Shown here piece after piece: positions 47,606 through 57,202 of a stretch of DNA of 64,000 bases. The position numbers and the translations under genes were made by a program. This stretch comes from Io17-Chloro-G2 sp965226825. Its GTDB lineage: Bacteria; Chloroflexota; Dehalococcoidia; Lucifugimonadales; UBA3495. Under the pieces are notes generated by a model, which worked only from the letters and a program-made list of their open reading frames with translations, was not told the origin of the DNA and made no database searches. Position 1 is the stretch's first letter, and each line of letters starts with the position of its first letter. The DNA is taken from positions 2,108,001 through 2,172,000 of the forward strand of contig CBDDED010000003.1 of the NCBI GenBank assembly GCA_965226825.1. The letters are read 5' to 3'.

Positions 47606-47931
47606 ATTATTCCTCCGCCAGATGACGTCGCGCGACCGTAGTAACGGCAATCCGCCCACGGGTGGTTAAGCTACAAGCTTTTGAAAACCCGAAAACTCCG
47701 AGAAGCCGTTCCCGCCAGCACTTTCATCCTCAAGGCACTGGCAGACGATGCCCTCATGTTGGCAATGAGTTTTTCAAGGGTCCGGCGCTGCCGGTCGCAC
47801 ACCGTAAGTTGCGGCGCTTCACCTACGAAAAAAAACCGTCTTCATCCTTTCCTATGAAGACGTAGAATTCTCTTCCCGCCATTTCAAACCTTCGCGCGCA
47901 ATATGTGGGAATGGTCGGAATGGCCCGGCCT
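47606..47931. other. Intergenic stretch between argD and the DUF433 gene
   Basis: About 325 bp with no recognised gene. The promoter of the DUF433/DUF5615 pair should be here. An A-run and GAAGACG inverted pair (near 47828-47868) may be a weak terminator of argD. Confidence 0.4.
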
Positions 47932-49122
47932 TTAAATCCCGGCCAAGGCCTCGCTCAGCAACTCTGTTGCCTGGTCAATTTCCTCCCGCGTTACCGTAAG
48001 GGGCGGCATGAAGCGCACTGCGTTGGGTTTGACGCCGTTGAGCAGCAGGCCGGCGGCATTGGCGTTGGTCAACACCTGGCCGGAGATGTCGCTGTCAAAC
48101 TCCATGGCGGCCAGCAGTCCCTTGCCCCTGACGTCGGAGACGAAGGAGAAACGGGACTTCAACTCATTCAACCGGCCCAGAAGGTGGCCCTCCATCTCCT
48201 TCACGTGGCCGGGGATGTTGTTGTCGATAAGGAATTTGGTCCCGGCGTAGGCCGCGGCGGTAGTCAGGGCGTTGCCGCCAAAGGTGGACCCGTGGTCTCC
48301 CGGGACCAGCGCCATGCAGTATGCCTTGGACATGAACGCCCCGATGGGTACGCCGTACCCCAACCCCTTGGCCAGGGTAATCACGTCAGGCTCGACGCCG
48401 TATTCCTCGTACCCGAAGAGGCTGCCCAACCGGCCCAGGCCAGTCTGCACTTCGTCGAGGATAAGCAACAGGCCCTGCTGGTCGCACCACTCCCTGACCC
48501 GCTCCAGGTAGTCGTCGGCGGGGATATTTACGCCGCCCTCTCCCTGCACCGGCTCAAGCATGACCGCCGCCGTCCGGTCGGTGGTGGCGTTCATAATGCC
48601 TTCCACGTCGTCGTAGTCCACGTGGACAAATCCCGGCAGCAGGGGGGTGAAGTTTTCCTGGTAGTGAGGCTGGCCGGTGGCCGCCACGGTCGCCATGGTC
48701 CTTCCGTGGAAGGAGTTGAACGCCGTAATGACTTCATAAGCACCGTCCCGGTGCAGCTTGCCATAGCGGCGGGCCAGCTTCAGGGCGCCTTCGTTGGCTT
48801 CGGCGCCGCTGTTGCCGAAAAACACCTGGTCCAGGCAACTGTTTTCCACCAGGAGTTCGGCCAGGTTAATCTGGGGAATGGTATAAAACTGGTTGGACGT
48901 TTGCAGCAGCGTTCCAGCCTGTTCAACTATGGCCTGGGTGATGGCGGGGTGGGAATGGCCCAGGTTGTCCACCGCCCAACCCGCGACGAAGTCCAGGTAT
49001 TCCTTGCCGTCGGCGTCCCAAACCTTGGTCCCTTCCCCTCGCACAATCACCACCGGCTGCCGCCGTACGGTCTGGGCGTAATATTTTTGCTCTTTGGCAA
49101 TCCACTCGCTGCTCGTGCTCAT
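47932..49122 (-). CDS. argD: Acetylornithine aminotransferase
   Basis: This 396-residue class III PLP aminotransferase makes N-acetylornithine. It has NLGHSHPAITQAI, FFGNSGAEANEGALKLARRYGK, the PLP region LDEVQTGLGR and the lysine in TLAKGLGYGVPIGAF. GGAGGA lies 8 nt before the ATG at 49122. It starts 2 bp after the UPF0182 gene stop, so they are coupled. It belongs to the run argJ-argB-UPF0182-argD. Confidence 0.95.
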   Translation of the reverse strand: MSTSSEWIAKEQKYYAQTVRRQPVVIVRGEGTKVWDADGKEYLDFVAGWAVDNLGHSHPAITQAIVEQAGTLLQTSNQFYTIPQINLAELLVENSCLDQVFFGNSGAEANEGALKLARRYGKLHRDGAYEVITAFNSFHGRTMATVAATGQPHYQENFTPLLPGFVHVDYDDVEGIMNATTDRTAAVMLEPVQGEGGVNIPADDYLERVREWCDQQGLLLILDEVQTGLGRLGSLFGYEEYGVEPDVITLAKGLGYGVPIGAFMSKAYCMALVPGDHGSTFGGNALTTAAAYAGTKFLIDNNIPGHVKEMEGHLLGRLNELKSRFSFVSDVRGKGLLAAMEFDSDISGQVLTNANAAGLLLNGVKPNAVRFMPPLTVTREEIDQATELLSEALAGI

Positions 49123-49124
49123 GT

Positions 49125-51857
49125 TCACTGTCCTCCTATAGTGGAACGAAGACTATCCATGACATCCTCCAGCTCATCCAAGGACTTGGAGATGTTGCTG
49201 AAGGCTTCCTCTACCTGGTCCAATTGCTCCAACGTCACGCCGGGGGGAGCGCCTTTCACCCCGCTTTCGAATATGGTGTTACCAACCTCCGGGGGTACAT
49301 CACCGATTAGCTTGGCCAGGCCTTCATCCACAGAATCCGCCATGACCACGCTGTCGCCGTCGGCAATAATCACTTTCTTCAGTTCAGGAAAGCGAAGATC
49401 TAACGACTGAAGATACAAAGGCTCAATGTAAATAATTGTATCCCCGATGGGAACAACCAACACCTGACCCCGGATTGGTTGAGATCCGGCGTCGTCCCAC
49501 AGGGAAAATTGCTGGGATATTATCTGGTCGTTTTGTATCCGGGCCTCTACCTGGCTGGGTCCGTCCACCTGGGTGTTGGTAGGCACTCGGTAGCTGATCA
49601 GTTCGCCGTAGTGCGGCCAATCATTACGCGCCATTAGCCAGGATACCAGGTTGTGCTTCTCACCCGCAGGGGTGAAGGGGACCATCAGGACGAATTCTTC
49701 CTTGTCCTCGCCTGGGTTTTTCAACACCATGTAGGATGGTGTAACGCGGACCCCACTCTTCCCGAACCTGGTTTCCAACGGGAAGGCCCATTGCTCCGCC
49801 TGGTTGAAAAATACCTGGGGGTCGGTTACATGGTACCTCAAGTACATATTGGCCTGCGCTGAGAACAGACCTATCGGATACCGAACGTGGTCCCTCAGCC
49901 CAGCGGGCATTTCATCAAAATCTCGGAACAAGCCGGAAAACGCCCTGGAGTACATTCGCAGCAAGGGGTCGCCCGGGTCCACGGCATAGAAATCCACGGC
50001 GCCATTATAGGCGTCGACCACGACTTTAACACTGTTGCGGATGTAGTTGAACCGCCCGTCCAGATTCGCGGAGTATGGATATCGGTCGGTGGTCGTGTAG
50101 GCATCCTGAATCCACCACAGCTTCCCGCTTTCGTCCACCACCGGGTAGGGGTCCCGGTCCAACTCCAGGAAGGGAGCAATTGTCCCGACCCTTTTCTGGA
50201 TGCCGCGCCGGTATTGTATACGGCTATCCTCGGTTATCTGGTCGCTCAACAAAAGATTGACATCGCCCATTTGCCAGGCATAGGCAGACCGGCGGAACAG
50301 AGAACTCAACGGGACGCCGCCGGAGCCCTGGTAACGCAGTGAACCGGATTCGGGGCCCAGTTCGGGCAGGCCATGACCGACCACCACAAAAGCGACGGCA
50401 CTTTCCCCATAGTACACCTCTGGTTGGGTAACCGGAAAATCGCCTTTGATAGGAATGTCATGGATGAAATAATCGGGGCGTCCTTCACCCGGAATGATTG
50501 TGTTGGCGGGGCTCATGGAAACGCCGTAACCGTGGGTGTATTGGAGAGTCCGGTTAACCCAATTTTGAGCATCTGCCGGCAGTCTATCGGTATCCAACTC
50601 CCTGGCAGCAATCAGCACTTGGCGGAGACGCCCGTCCACCCGGTAACGGTCCGAGTCTGTGTTCAAGAATCGGTAGTATAGCTTAATGAATTGGAGTTGG
50701 TTGAATACATCAAGTAAAGGCCGGGCGTCCCAAAGCCGGATGTTGTCCACAGTTGCCCGATTGTCCCGGATAACCTGGGAATCCAGCCGCCCGTGAGCGG
50801 GAAACTGGGCCACTCCTACCCGGTCCAGCCCGTAGGCGAAGCGGGTTGCCTCGATGTTTCGTTCGATATAGGGCCGTTCCCGGGTGAACTCGTCGGGGTC
50901 CACCTGGAAACGCTGGTACAACGCGGGGTAGATTAGACCGGCCAGCAGCGCAACCAGCACCCAAAGGCCGAAAGACCCGAGCATCAACTTCAGGCCGCCA
51001 AAGAAGTTGCTGGCGGCGAACCCTGCCAAGGCCAGCAGGGCAACGCCCGTCATCAACCATTGGGCGAGCACCCGGGCGTGTACATCCGTGTAGGTTGCTC
51101 CGGCGACTATTCCGTTTTGCGACAAGGCCAGCTCGAAATAGTTCAGAGCATGTTCGGCCGCGATGGTCGCCATCAGGAAGACTCCCAGGCCCGCGGCATG
51201 CTTCAGCATTGGGAGCGAGATGAATGACATTCCCCGGATGGCATGGATGGCCAGGTACATCGACAGAGTGGCCGCTGCCGCCGTGATGGCCAGGCCCATG
51301 AACCACCCCTGTGCGAAGTGCATCACCCGCAGCGTCGTTATGTAAAACGTTGCGTCCCGGGAGAACTGGGGATCGGGAATGCCGAACGGGACCCGGTTGA
51401 AGAAAACCAGCAGGGTTTCCCACCTGTCGGAGGCCTCGCCACCAAAGACCGGAACTCCAATCAGCACCACCAACGCCGCGGAGAAAATGGTCGCAGCATT
51501 GAGCAGCCGGACAACTCCGGGAGGTTGGTTCAAGATTGACTCGCCGCGGGAATGCCGGTAAGCCAGGTAAATGTTGCCCAGCAAGACAATTCCGGCAACG
51601 ATCGCTCCGGCGGCAAAGAGCCAGAGCTTGAGGACCAAAATCTTTACGAAAACGGCGCGGTAGCCCAGGTGGTCAAACCACAGGAGGTCGGTGTAGGCGG
51701 CTCGGAGCCACCACAACAACAGAACCAGGAAAACGGTGCCGGAAATGGCTAGAATTCCCCGCCCCCACCGGCGCAGATTGGCGTCGGTCGGATCGAAGAT
51801 ACCTGGCAGTGGGCCCGGCCCGGCCGGTTCGGCGTCGTTGCTAAGGTCGTAACTCAC
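49125..51857 (-). CDS. UPF0182-family large membrane protein
   Basis: The 910-residue protein has about seven transmembrane helices in the first 330 residues (LAISGTVFLVLLLWWLRAAYTDLLWFDHLGY near the start) and a large extracytoplasmic domain containing YTHGYGVSMSPANTI, PEVYYGESAVAFVVVG and SYRVPTNTQVDGPSQVEARI. The last 60 residues are acidic and may form a coiled coil. The family is common in Actinobacteria, cyanobacteria and Chloroflexota; its function is unknown. It sits between argB (70 bp) and argD (2 bp). Confidence 0.93.
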   Translation of the reverse strand: MSYDLSNDAEPAGPGPLPGIFDPTDANLRRWGRGILAISGTVFLVLLLWWLRAAYTDLLWFDHLGYRAVFVKILVLKLWLFAAGAIVAGIVLLGNIYLAYRHSRGESILNQPPGVVRLLNAATIFSAALVVLIGVPVFGGEASDRWETLLVFFNRVPFGIPDPQFSRDATFYITTLRVMHFAQGWFMGLAITAAAATLSMYLAIHAIRGMSFISLPMLKHAAGLGVFLMATIAAEHALNYFELALSQNGIVAGATYTDVHARVLAQWLMTGVALLALAGFAASNFFGGLKLMLGSFGLWVLVALLAGLIYPALYQRFQVDPDEFTRERPYIERNIEATRFAYGLDRVGVAQFPAHGRLDSQVIRDNRATVDNIRLWDARPLLDVFNQLQFIKLYYRFLNTDSDRYRVDGRLRQVLIAARELDTDRLPADAQNWVNRTLQYTHGYGVSMSPANTIIPGEGRPDYFIHDIPIKGDFPVTQPEVYYGESAVAFVVVGHGLPELGPESGSLRYQGSGGVPLSSLFRRSAYAWQMGDVNLLLSDQITEDSRIQYRRGIQKRVGTIAPFLELDRDPYPVVDESGKLWWIQDAYTTTDRYPYSANLDGRFNYIRNSVKVVVDAYNGAVDFYAVDPGDPLLRMYSRAFSGLFRDFDEMPAGLRDHVRYPIGLFSAQANMYLRYHVTDPQVFFNQAEQWAFPLETRFGKSGVRVTPSYMVLKNPGEDKEEFVLMVPFTPAGEKHNLVSWLMARNDWPHYGELISYRVPTNTQVDGPSQVEARIQNDQIISQQFSLWDDAGSQPIRGQVLVVPIGDTIIYIEPLYLQSLDLRFPELKKVIIADGDSVVMADSVDEGLAKLIGDVPPEVGNTIFESGVKGAPPGVTLEQLDQVEEAFSNISKSLDELEDVMDSLRSTIGGQ

Positions 51858-51927
51858 GACAGGGCGGAGCTAACCGGATTCGGTGGCCGTCTCAACCGGA
51901 ATTGAACCCGCAGGTCAGGCCGGCCCG

Positions 51928-52860
51928 TCAATGGGAGGGGTCCGGTGGTGCGCCCGGCGAATGAAACGGCGGGGCAGTAATGTCTCCGACGATGGTGGTC
52001 CCCGTTGGATTGCCCCGGACACATCCCAGAAGCGCGCCCGGCTGGCGGCCGTCGACCACGTGGGCCACTGGGGCAGCAGCCGCCGGTCCATCCGCTTCGT
52101 CGCCTGCCTCTTCGACGCGGGGTTCCAGGGCCCGTAAGCAGGCGGCCAGCTTGGGTATCATGCCGCCTTGGACCACGCCGGACCGAAACACAAGATTCCC
52201 GGTGTGGCGGTCCAGGCGGCGCATTACCCGGCCGTTGCCGTCCATAATCCCTTCCACATCGGTCAGAAACACCAAACACTGAGCGCCCAGGGCGTGTGCA
52301 AGTTCACCCGCAACCGTGTCCCCGTTTATGTTCAAAGGGCCGCCGGGACTGGCCGGTCCGCCCTGATCATCCAAGCCATTGTCCAACTGGGCAAGGTCCG
52401 GCGGGGCCAGTCCCAATGGGGCCACCATTGGAATGTATCCCCCGTCCAGAATCGCCTGCACCGGCCCCCGGTTCACCCGCGCAATTTCGCCAACGTATCC
52501 CAACTCCGGGTCCGCGATACGGGCTTCCAGCATGCCCCCGTCAACGCCGCTGACGCCGATCGTCCGCCCGCCCAGCGCTTGCAGGGCCGCAACCAACTCT
52601 TTATTGATGAGCCCGGTCAAGACTGCCACAACGATTTCCAGGCTTGCGGCGTCGGTGACCCGGAGCCCACGGACGAACCTTGGCGGAATACCCTGACGTT
52701 TCATCCAGTCGGAAATCACGTTTCCGCCGCCGTGCACCACCACAACGTTCACACCTTCCCGCTGCAGTGTGACCAGGTCCCTTAGGCTGGTATCGTGGCT
52801 GCCCAGGGTGCTTCCCCCGATCTTTACAACCACCGGCGGATCGGGCACGGAATTCTCCAA
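51928..52860 (-). CDS. argB: Acetylglutamate kinase
   Basis: ArgB phosphorylates N-acetylglutamate. It is an amino-acid-kinase fold protein of 310 residues: VVKIGGSTLG, VVVVHGGGNVISDWM, NINGDTVAGELAHALGAQCLVFLTDVEGIM and GGMIPKLAACLRAL. A Gly/Pro-rich insertion (about 150-170) and an extended C-terminus beyond GTTIVGD make it slightly longer than usual. It is the second gene after argJ. Confidence 0.93.
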   Translation of the reverse strand: MENSVPDPPVVVKIGGSTLGSHDTSLRDLVTLQREGVNVVVVHGGGNVISDWMKRQGIPPRFVRGLRVTDAASLEIVVAVLTGLINKELVAALQALGGRTIGVSGVDGGMLEARIADPELGYVGEIARVNRGPVQAILDGGYIPMVAPLGLAPPDLAQLDNGLDDQGGPASPGGPLNINGDTVAGELAHALGAQCLVFLTDVEGIMDGNGRVMRRLDRHTGNLVFRSGVVQGGMIPKLAACLRALEPRVEEAGDEADGPAAAAPVAHVVDGRQPGALLGCVRGNPTGTTIVGDITAPPFHSPGAPPDPSH

Positions 52861-52995
52861 TGGGGGATAGCAGTTTCCAAAGCGAATGTACTCTGATTGA
52901 TCATGAATGGGTAGGGATGGAGGTGGGGGCGCTGCCCGGTAGAGTTCGAGCCAACACCGGCCTGACCGCTGTCAGCCGGTTTCACCTTGCCAATT

Positions 52996-54213
52996 TCACG
53001 TGGTATAGGCGCTGTTGATGATGACGTACTGCTCGGTCAGGTCGCAGCCCCACGCGGTGGCCCGACCTTCCCCAATGTGGAGGTCCAGACCAAAGGTCAC
53101 TTCCGGCCCCCGCATCAAGGCCACCACGGCATCCCGGTGAAACGGTATGGGTTTCCCCTGCTCCATGATGCAAACGCCGTTGATGAACAGGTCCACCTTG
53201 CTTTCGGTGACGGCGGCCCCGCTGCGGCCCAAGGCCATCATGAGCCGGCCCCAATTGGGGTCGGCCCCGTAAACCGCAGACTTCACCAGGTTTGACGAAG
53301 CTATGGTCCGGGCGGCCTGCCGGGCGTCGGGATTGTCTTTGGCCCCGGCCACTTCCACAACGATAAGCTTGGATGCGCCCTCGCCATCCCGGGCCAACTC
53401 CCGGGTCAGGTGAACGCACACTGTCCGAAGGGCTTCTTTGAAGGTATCGGCATCCGGCGAATCCGGCCCGATTTGCTGGTTGCCGGCCATGCCGTTGGCC
53501 ATAACCAACAGGGTGTCGTTCGTGCTGGAGTCACCGTCAACAGTCAACATGTTGAAGGACTCGTCGGCGACCTCCCGCAGGGTGTCTTGCAAAAACGCCG
53601 GTTCGACGGCGGCATCGGTGGTGACAAAGGCCAGCATAGTGGCCATCGCGGGATGTATCATCCCCGAACCCTTGCACACGCCGCCCAGCGTAATCCGGCG
53701 GCCGTCCGCCTCGAAGGACACGGCGGTCTCCTTCGGCCGGGTATCGGTGGTCATCATCGCCCTGGCCAGCGGGTGCCCACCGTCTCTCGAAAGTTCGATT
53801 TGCGTGATTCCGGCGCTTATAAGAGACATCGGCAATTCCACGCCGATGACCCCGGTGCTGCAAATGAGCATCTCCTCAGCTTGAACGCCGAGGTGCTGGG
53901 CGGCCAGTGACGTGGCCATCACCGCATCGTCGTACCCCTGGTCGCCGACGCAGGCATTGGCGATCCCGGCGTTTACAATCAGACCACGAACCGACCCGCT
54001 GGTCAGGTGCTCCTGGCAAACGGTAACGGATGGCGACCTTATGGCGTTGGTAGTGAATACACCGGCAGCCACGCACGGAGTCTCGGACAAAATCAACCCC
54101 AGGTCCAGCTTGTCCTCGGCGTAGGTCTTGAGGCCGGCGAAAGTTGCGCCTGCCTGGAAACCCTGCGGCGCTATTACCGTGCCGTCATCTATGAAGCCAA
54201 TGGTACCTGCCAT
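52996..54213 (-). CDS. argJ: Bifunctional glutamate N-acetyltransferase / ornithine acetyltransferase
   Basis: ArgJ recycles the acetyl group from N-acetylornithine to glutamate. The 405-residue precursor self-cleaves before the nucleophilic Thr in KGSGMIHPAMATMLAF. It has CVAAGVFTTNAIRSPSV and VEVAGAKDNPDARQAARTIASSNLVKSAVYGADPNWGR. It heads the arginine run; argC, argF and argH are not in the window. Confidence 0.95.
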   Translation of the reverse strand: MAGTIGFIDDGTVIAPQGFQAGATFAGLKTYAEDKLDLGLILSETPCVAAGVFTTNAIRSPSVTVCQEHLTSGSVRGLIVNAGIANACVGDQGYDDAVMATSLAAQHLGVQAEEMLICSTGVIGVELPMSLISAGITQIELSRDGGHPLARAMMTTDTRPKETAVSFEADGRRITLGGVCKGSGMIHPAMATMLAFVTTDAAVEPAFLQDTLREVADESFNMLTVDGDSSTNDTLLVMANGMAGNQQIGPDSPDADTFKEALRTVCVHLTRELARDGEGASKLIVVEVAGAKDNPDARQAARTIASSNLVKSAVYGADPNWGRLMMALGRSGAAVTESKVDLFINGVCIMEQGKPIPFHRDAVVALMRGPEVTFGLDLHIGEGRATAWGCDLTEQYVIINSAYTT

Positions 54214-54259
54214 GATCGGTGTTCCTCAGCTATGACATATAGGGATTTCGGCAAGCCCG

Positions 54260-54288
54260 AGTATAACATATAAGTGTATTGGGGCTAA
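54260..54288 (-). promoter_or_regulatory. Possible argJ promoter
   Basis: On the minus strand TATACT (54265-54260) is preceded by TG (extended -10), and a weak TTAGCC -35 (54288-54283) lies 17 bp upstream. It is about 50 bp from the argJ ATG. Confidence 0.45.
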
Positions 54289-54901
54289 GGGCGGGGACGG
54301 ACTTTGGGAAGGCGTCGGCAGGGGCGCCCATCGATCAATGTTCGATTGCGTTGGGATTAACGCCCGGAATGATCAACAGGTCTGACGCCTAATCCTAACG
54401 ACGGGTTCCAATCTTTTTTGGTGGACTTTCTCTGGTTCTGACCACTATGAAGGCTCCCTGACCATCGGGCTCTCGCCTCCTAGAAGTCTGGCCGGAAAGC
54501 CATTGGCCGGGTTTCGCGCTACGCCATTCAGGCGTATTACAGACTCGAACAGCATTATAGTATATGTAATGCGTTTCAAAACCCTACTATTACATCGATA
54601 TTCAATGTTGAGAAAACGGCAGCTTGGAGAGAATCGGGGTTTCCGTCCGAGTTTCTAGGCCTTACTGCGTTTCGTTGACCCAGTGAGAGGGTTGTGCTGA
54701 CCTCCGCCGATATTCGCGTGGTTAGGGCCAGGAATGAAGATTTCATTTTCTTCTGAGACGTTAAACAGCTTGATTGTTGTGTGCGGTCTGGCAGCTATGG
54801 CTCTCTCTGACCGAAAATGAGTATGCTTCGGCTGCACGGTGGCGGCGTAAGTTCCAAGTCCCGCCGCCTGCCATATCGGGCCGAACCCCTCCTATCCTCC
54901 C
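54289..54901. other. Intergenic stretch upstream of argJ
   Basis: About 610 bp with AT-rich patches near 54545-54610. A short minus-strand frame (54655-54837) encodes no recognised protein. No RNA gene is seen. Confidence 0.4.
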
Positions 54902-55172
54902 AGGGTCTTTCGATTATCTTCGAATCCCCCGTCACTCTTGCCGCAACGGGAATCTGGAGACCATTTGGATCCCTACTCCCCATCATTCTCGTCGCAACGG
55001 GAATCCAGAGCCCTTTCCCCATTCCAACCCGGTTCGTGTCTGCAGGAATGTTCCAGTTAGGACGCCAACCTGTCCACCCGCCGCGTCTTAGTTGGCATAA
55101 CCGTCTTGGTACACAATCAGGGTTCTGGATTCCCGCTGCGGCTGGAATGACGCGGAACAATCGAAAGACCCT
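54902..55172 (-). mobile_element. MITE-like element, copy 1 (inverted)
   Basis: The 271-bp element is bounded by inverted ends AGGGTCTTTCGATT / AATCGAAAGACCCT. Read on the minus strand it matches 58980-59249 over its full length, including internal palindromes CCCGCTGCGG/CCGTTGCGAC and the segment TGTTATGCCAACTAAGACGC-like. It has no coding capacity. Confidence 0.78.
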
Positions 55173-55284
55173 GCCTCTCCTCCCCATATGACTGTAAAAT
55201 GGGGCCAGGAAAGCCTAAACTGCACCCTACGCACCAATTGTTGAAGGGCGGATTCACCGCCGTCCGTAGCCGAGGGTAGACCGG

Positions 55285-57063
55285 ATGAGCCAACTTGCCG
55301 GCGCCAACACCATTTCCTGGCGTGACTGGAACGAGGATGCCTTCGAGGCTTCCAAGTCGGAAGGTAAGCCGGTGCTGCTTACCCTGGGGGCCACCTGGTG
55401 CCACTGGTGCCACGTCATGGACCAGACCTCCTACTCTGACGAACGGGTGATAGATCTGGTCAACTCCCGGTTCATCCCGGTTCGGGTCGACGTTGACCAG
55501 CGGCCGGACATTTCGCTGCGGTACAACCAGGGCGGTTTCCCGTCGGTGGCCTTCCTGACCGGAGACGGCGAATTCCTCACCGCCAGACCCTACACTCCCG
55601 CGAACGAGATGGTTGCCTTGCTGCAACAGGTTTCCAGCGGTGAATTCAGTCCCGAACATAAACCCGCCACGGAGTCCGGTGCAACGTCCGGGCGCGCCGG
55701 AACCAACGCCTCCGTGCACGCGGTGCTGGACCGGCTGTGTGAGCTTTACGACGAGCAATTTGGCGGCTTCGGCCTTGAACCCAAGCAGCCGCCGTGGGAG
55801 GCGTTGCGCTTTCTCACTGCCCGTTATGGCCTCACCGGTGACCGGGCACTCCTCGCAATGGTCGAGTCCACCCTGCAGGGAATGTGGCACGGCATCTACG
55901 ACCTGAAAGACCAGGGGTTCTTCCGCTACTCGGTAAGCCGGGACTGGAAGGTCCCGCACTACGAAAAGATGCTGGTCAGCAACGCCAACCTGACAATGTC
56001 CTATCTGGAGGCATACCAGGTAACCCGCAAGACGGCCTACAGGCGCGGGTCCGAAGGCGCCCTGCAGTACTTGTTGAATACTCTGTTCGATCCGTGCGAG
56101 GGGTTGTTCTTCGCCAGCCAGAACGCCGACGAGCCCTTTTACCAGATGTCCTGGAAGGACCGGGACGCAGCTGCGTCACCGGCCGTTGACCGCACCTTCT
56201 ACTGCGGATGGAACGCACTGGCCGCCCAGGCCCTGATACGGGCTGCCACCGTGCTGGGTAGTCCGGTTTACCGGCGTGTGGGGTCCGATATCCTGGAAAA
56301 GCTGTGGCAAGAGTGCTGGACCAACTCGGGAGGGTTGCGCCGGCGCGCCGGCCAATGGAGTGACGCTACCCCCACCCTGGCAGATCAGGTCGGTTTCCTC
56401 CAAGCCTGGCTGGACCTGTACCAATCAACGGGTCAACAGGACTGCCTGGCGCGGGCAGTTGAAGTCGCCGCAACCGTCGATGAGCTGTTCGGCGCACCCA
56501 ACGGCGGCTGCTACGACACCACACCACCCCGTTCCTTCGAAGCAACCCTCCTTCCCCGGGAGCAACCGGCGCTGGACAACAGCCACTGGGCCGAAGCCCT
56601 GGTAGTCCTGTCTCATCTGACCGACAACAGTGGATATGCGGGCCGGGCTGCCGCCGCTGTGAGAATATTCGAGCCCGTTGTTCCCGGAAAAAGCTATTTG
56701 GCAGGCCACCTTTCCCGCCGCATGGAGGAGGATGAGGAAGCCCTGTTCCTCCCAGCCGGCGCAGCCTGGGGGCGGGCACAGGACATGCTGACCCACGGGC
56801 CGGTGCGCCTGGTGTTGGTGGGCGATTCGTCCCGCCCTGAATACCACCGGCTCCACCGGGAGGCCCTTCGGGTCTATGCTCCCCACCGGGTAGTGCTGCC
56901 CCTGGACTCGGGGATGGACGCCGAGCGAATCAGTGAACTAGGTTTCCCGACCCGCGGGGACGCGGCGCTGTACGCCTGCATGGGTGACCGCTGCCTCGCC
57001 CCCATCACTACCCCCAAAGGCATCCAGGAAATGGCCCGGTCCCGCCTCTGGGCCAATGCGTAG
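55285..57063 (+). CDS. DUF255 thioredoxin-domain protein (YyaL/SSP411-like)
   Basis: The 592-residue protein has an N-terminal thioredoxin-like domain (about 1-110) with the active-site motif GATWCHWCHVM, followed by an (alpha/alpha)6 glycosidase-like domain. DWKVPHYEKMLVSNANLTMSYLEAYQVT, the motif that follows in this family, appears around 240. Members of this family have unclear function; a role in carbohydrate or cellular redox quality control has been suggested. Only half the typical second domain length (usual total about 650-700) is present, so it may be a shorter form. Confidence 0.9.
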   Translation: MSQLAGANTISWRDWNEDAFEASKSEGKPVLLTLGATWCHWCHVMDQTSYSDERVIDLVNSRFIPVRVDVDQRPDISLRYNQGGFPSVAFLTGDGEFLTARPYTPANEMVALLQQVSSGEFSPEHKPATESGATSGRAGTNASVHAVLDRLCELYDEQFGGFGLEPKQPPWEALRFLTARYGLTGDRALLAMVESTLQGMWHGIYDLKDQGFFRYSVSRDWKVPHYEKMLVSNANLTMSYLEAYQVTRKTAYRRGSEGALQYLLNTLFDPCEGLFFASQNADEPFYQMSWKDRDAAASPAVDRTFYCGWNALAAQALIRAATVLGSPVYRRVGSDILEKLWQECWTNSGGLRRRAGQWSDATPTLADQVGFLQAWLDLYQSTGQQDCLARAVEVAATVDELFGAPNGGCYDTTPPRSFEATLLPREQPALDNSHWAEALVVLSHLTDNSGYAGRAAAAVRIFEPVVPGKSYLAGHLSRRMEEDEEALFLPAGAAWGRAQDMLTHGPVRLVLVGDSSRPEYHRLHREALRVYAPHRVVLPLDSGMDAERISELGFPTRGDAALYACMGDRCLAPITTPKGIQEMARSRLWANA

Positions 57064-57202
57064 CAATAGGAGTTGCTTACTCCAGGCATAACGCTAGGCG
57101 GTAATCCCGCGAAACTTCCGGCTACGATGGCGGATCAACTACAGATGAAGACGTAGAGTGTAGCCTTGGCAATGTTGCCCTACTCGGAATGGAGGCAAAG
57201 TC

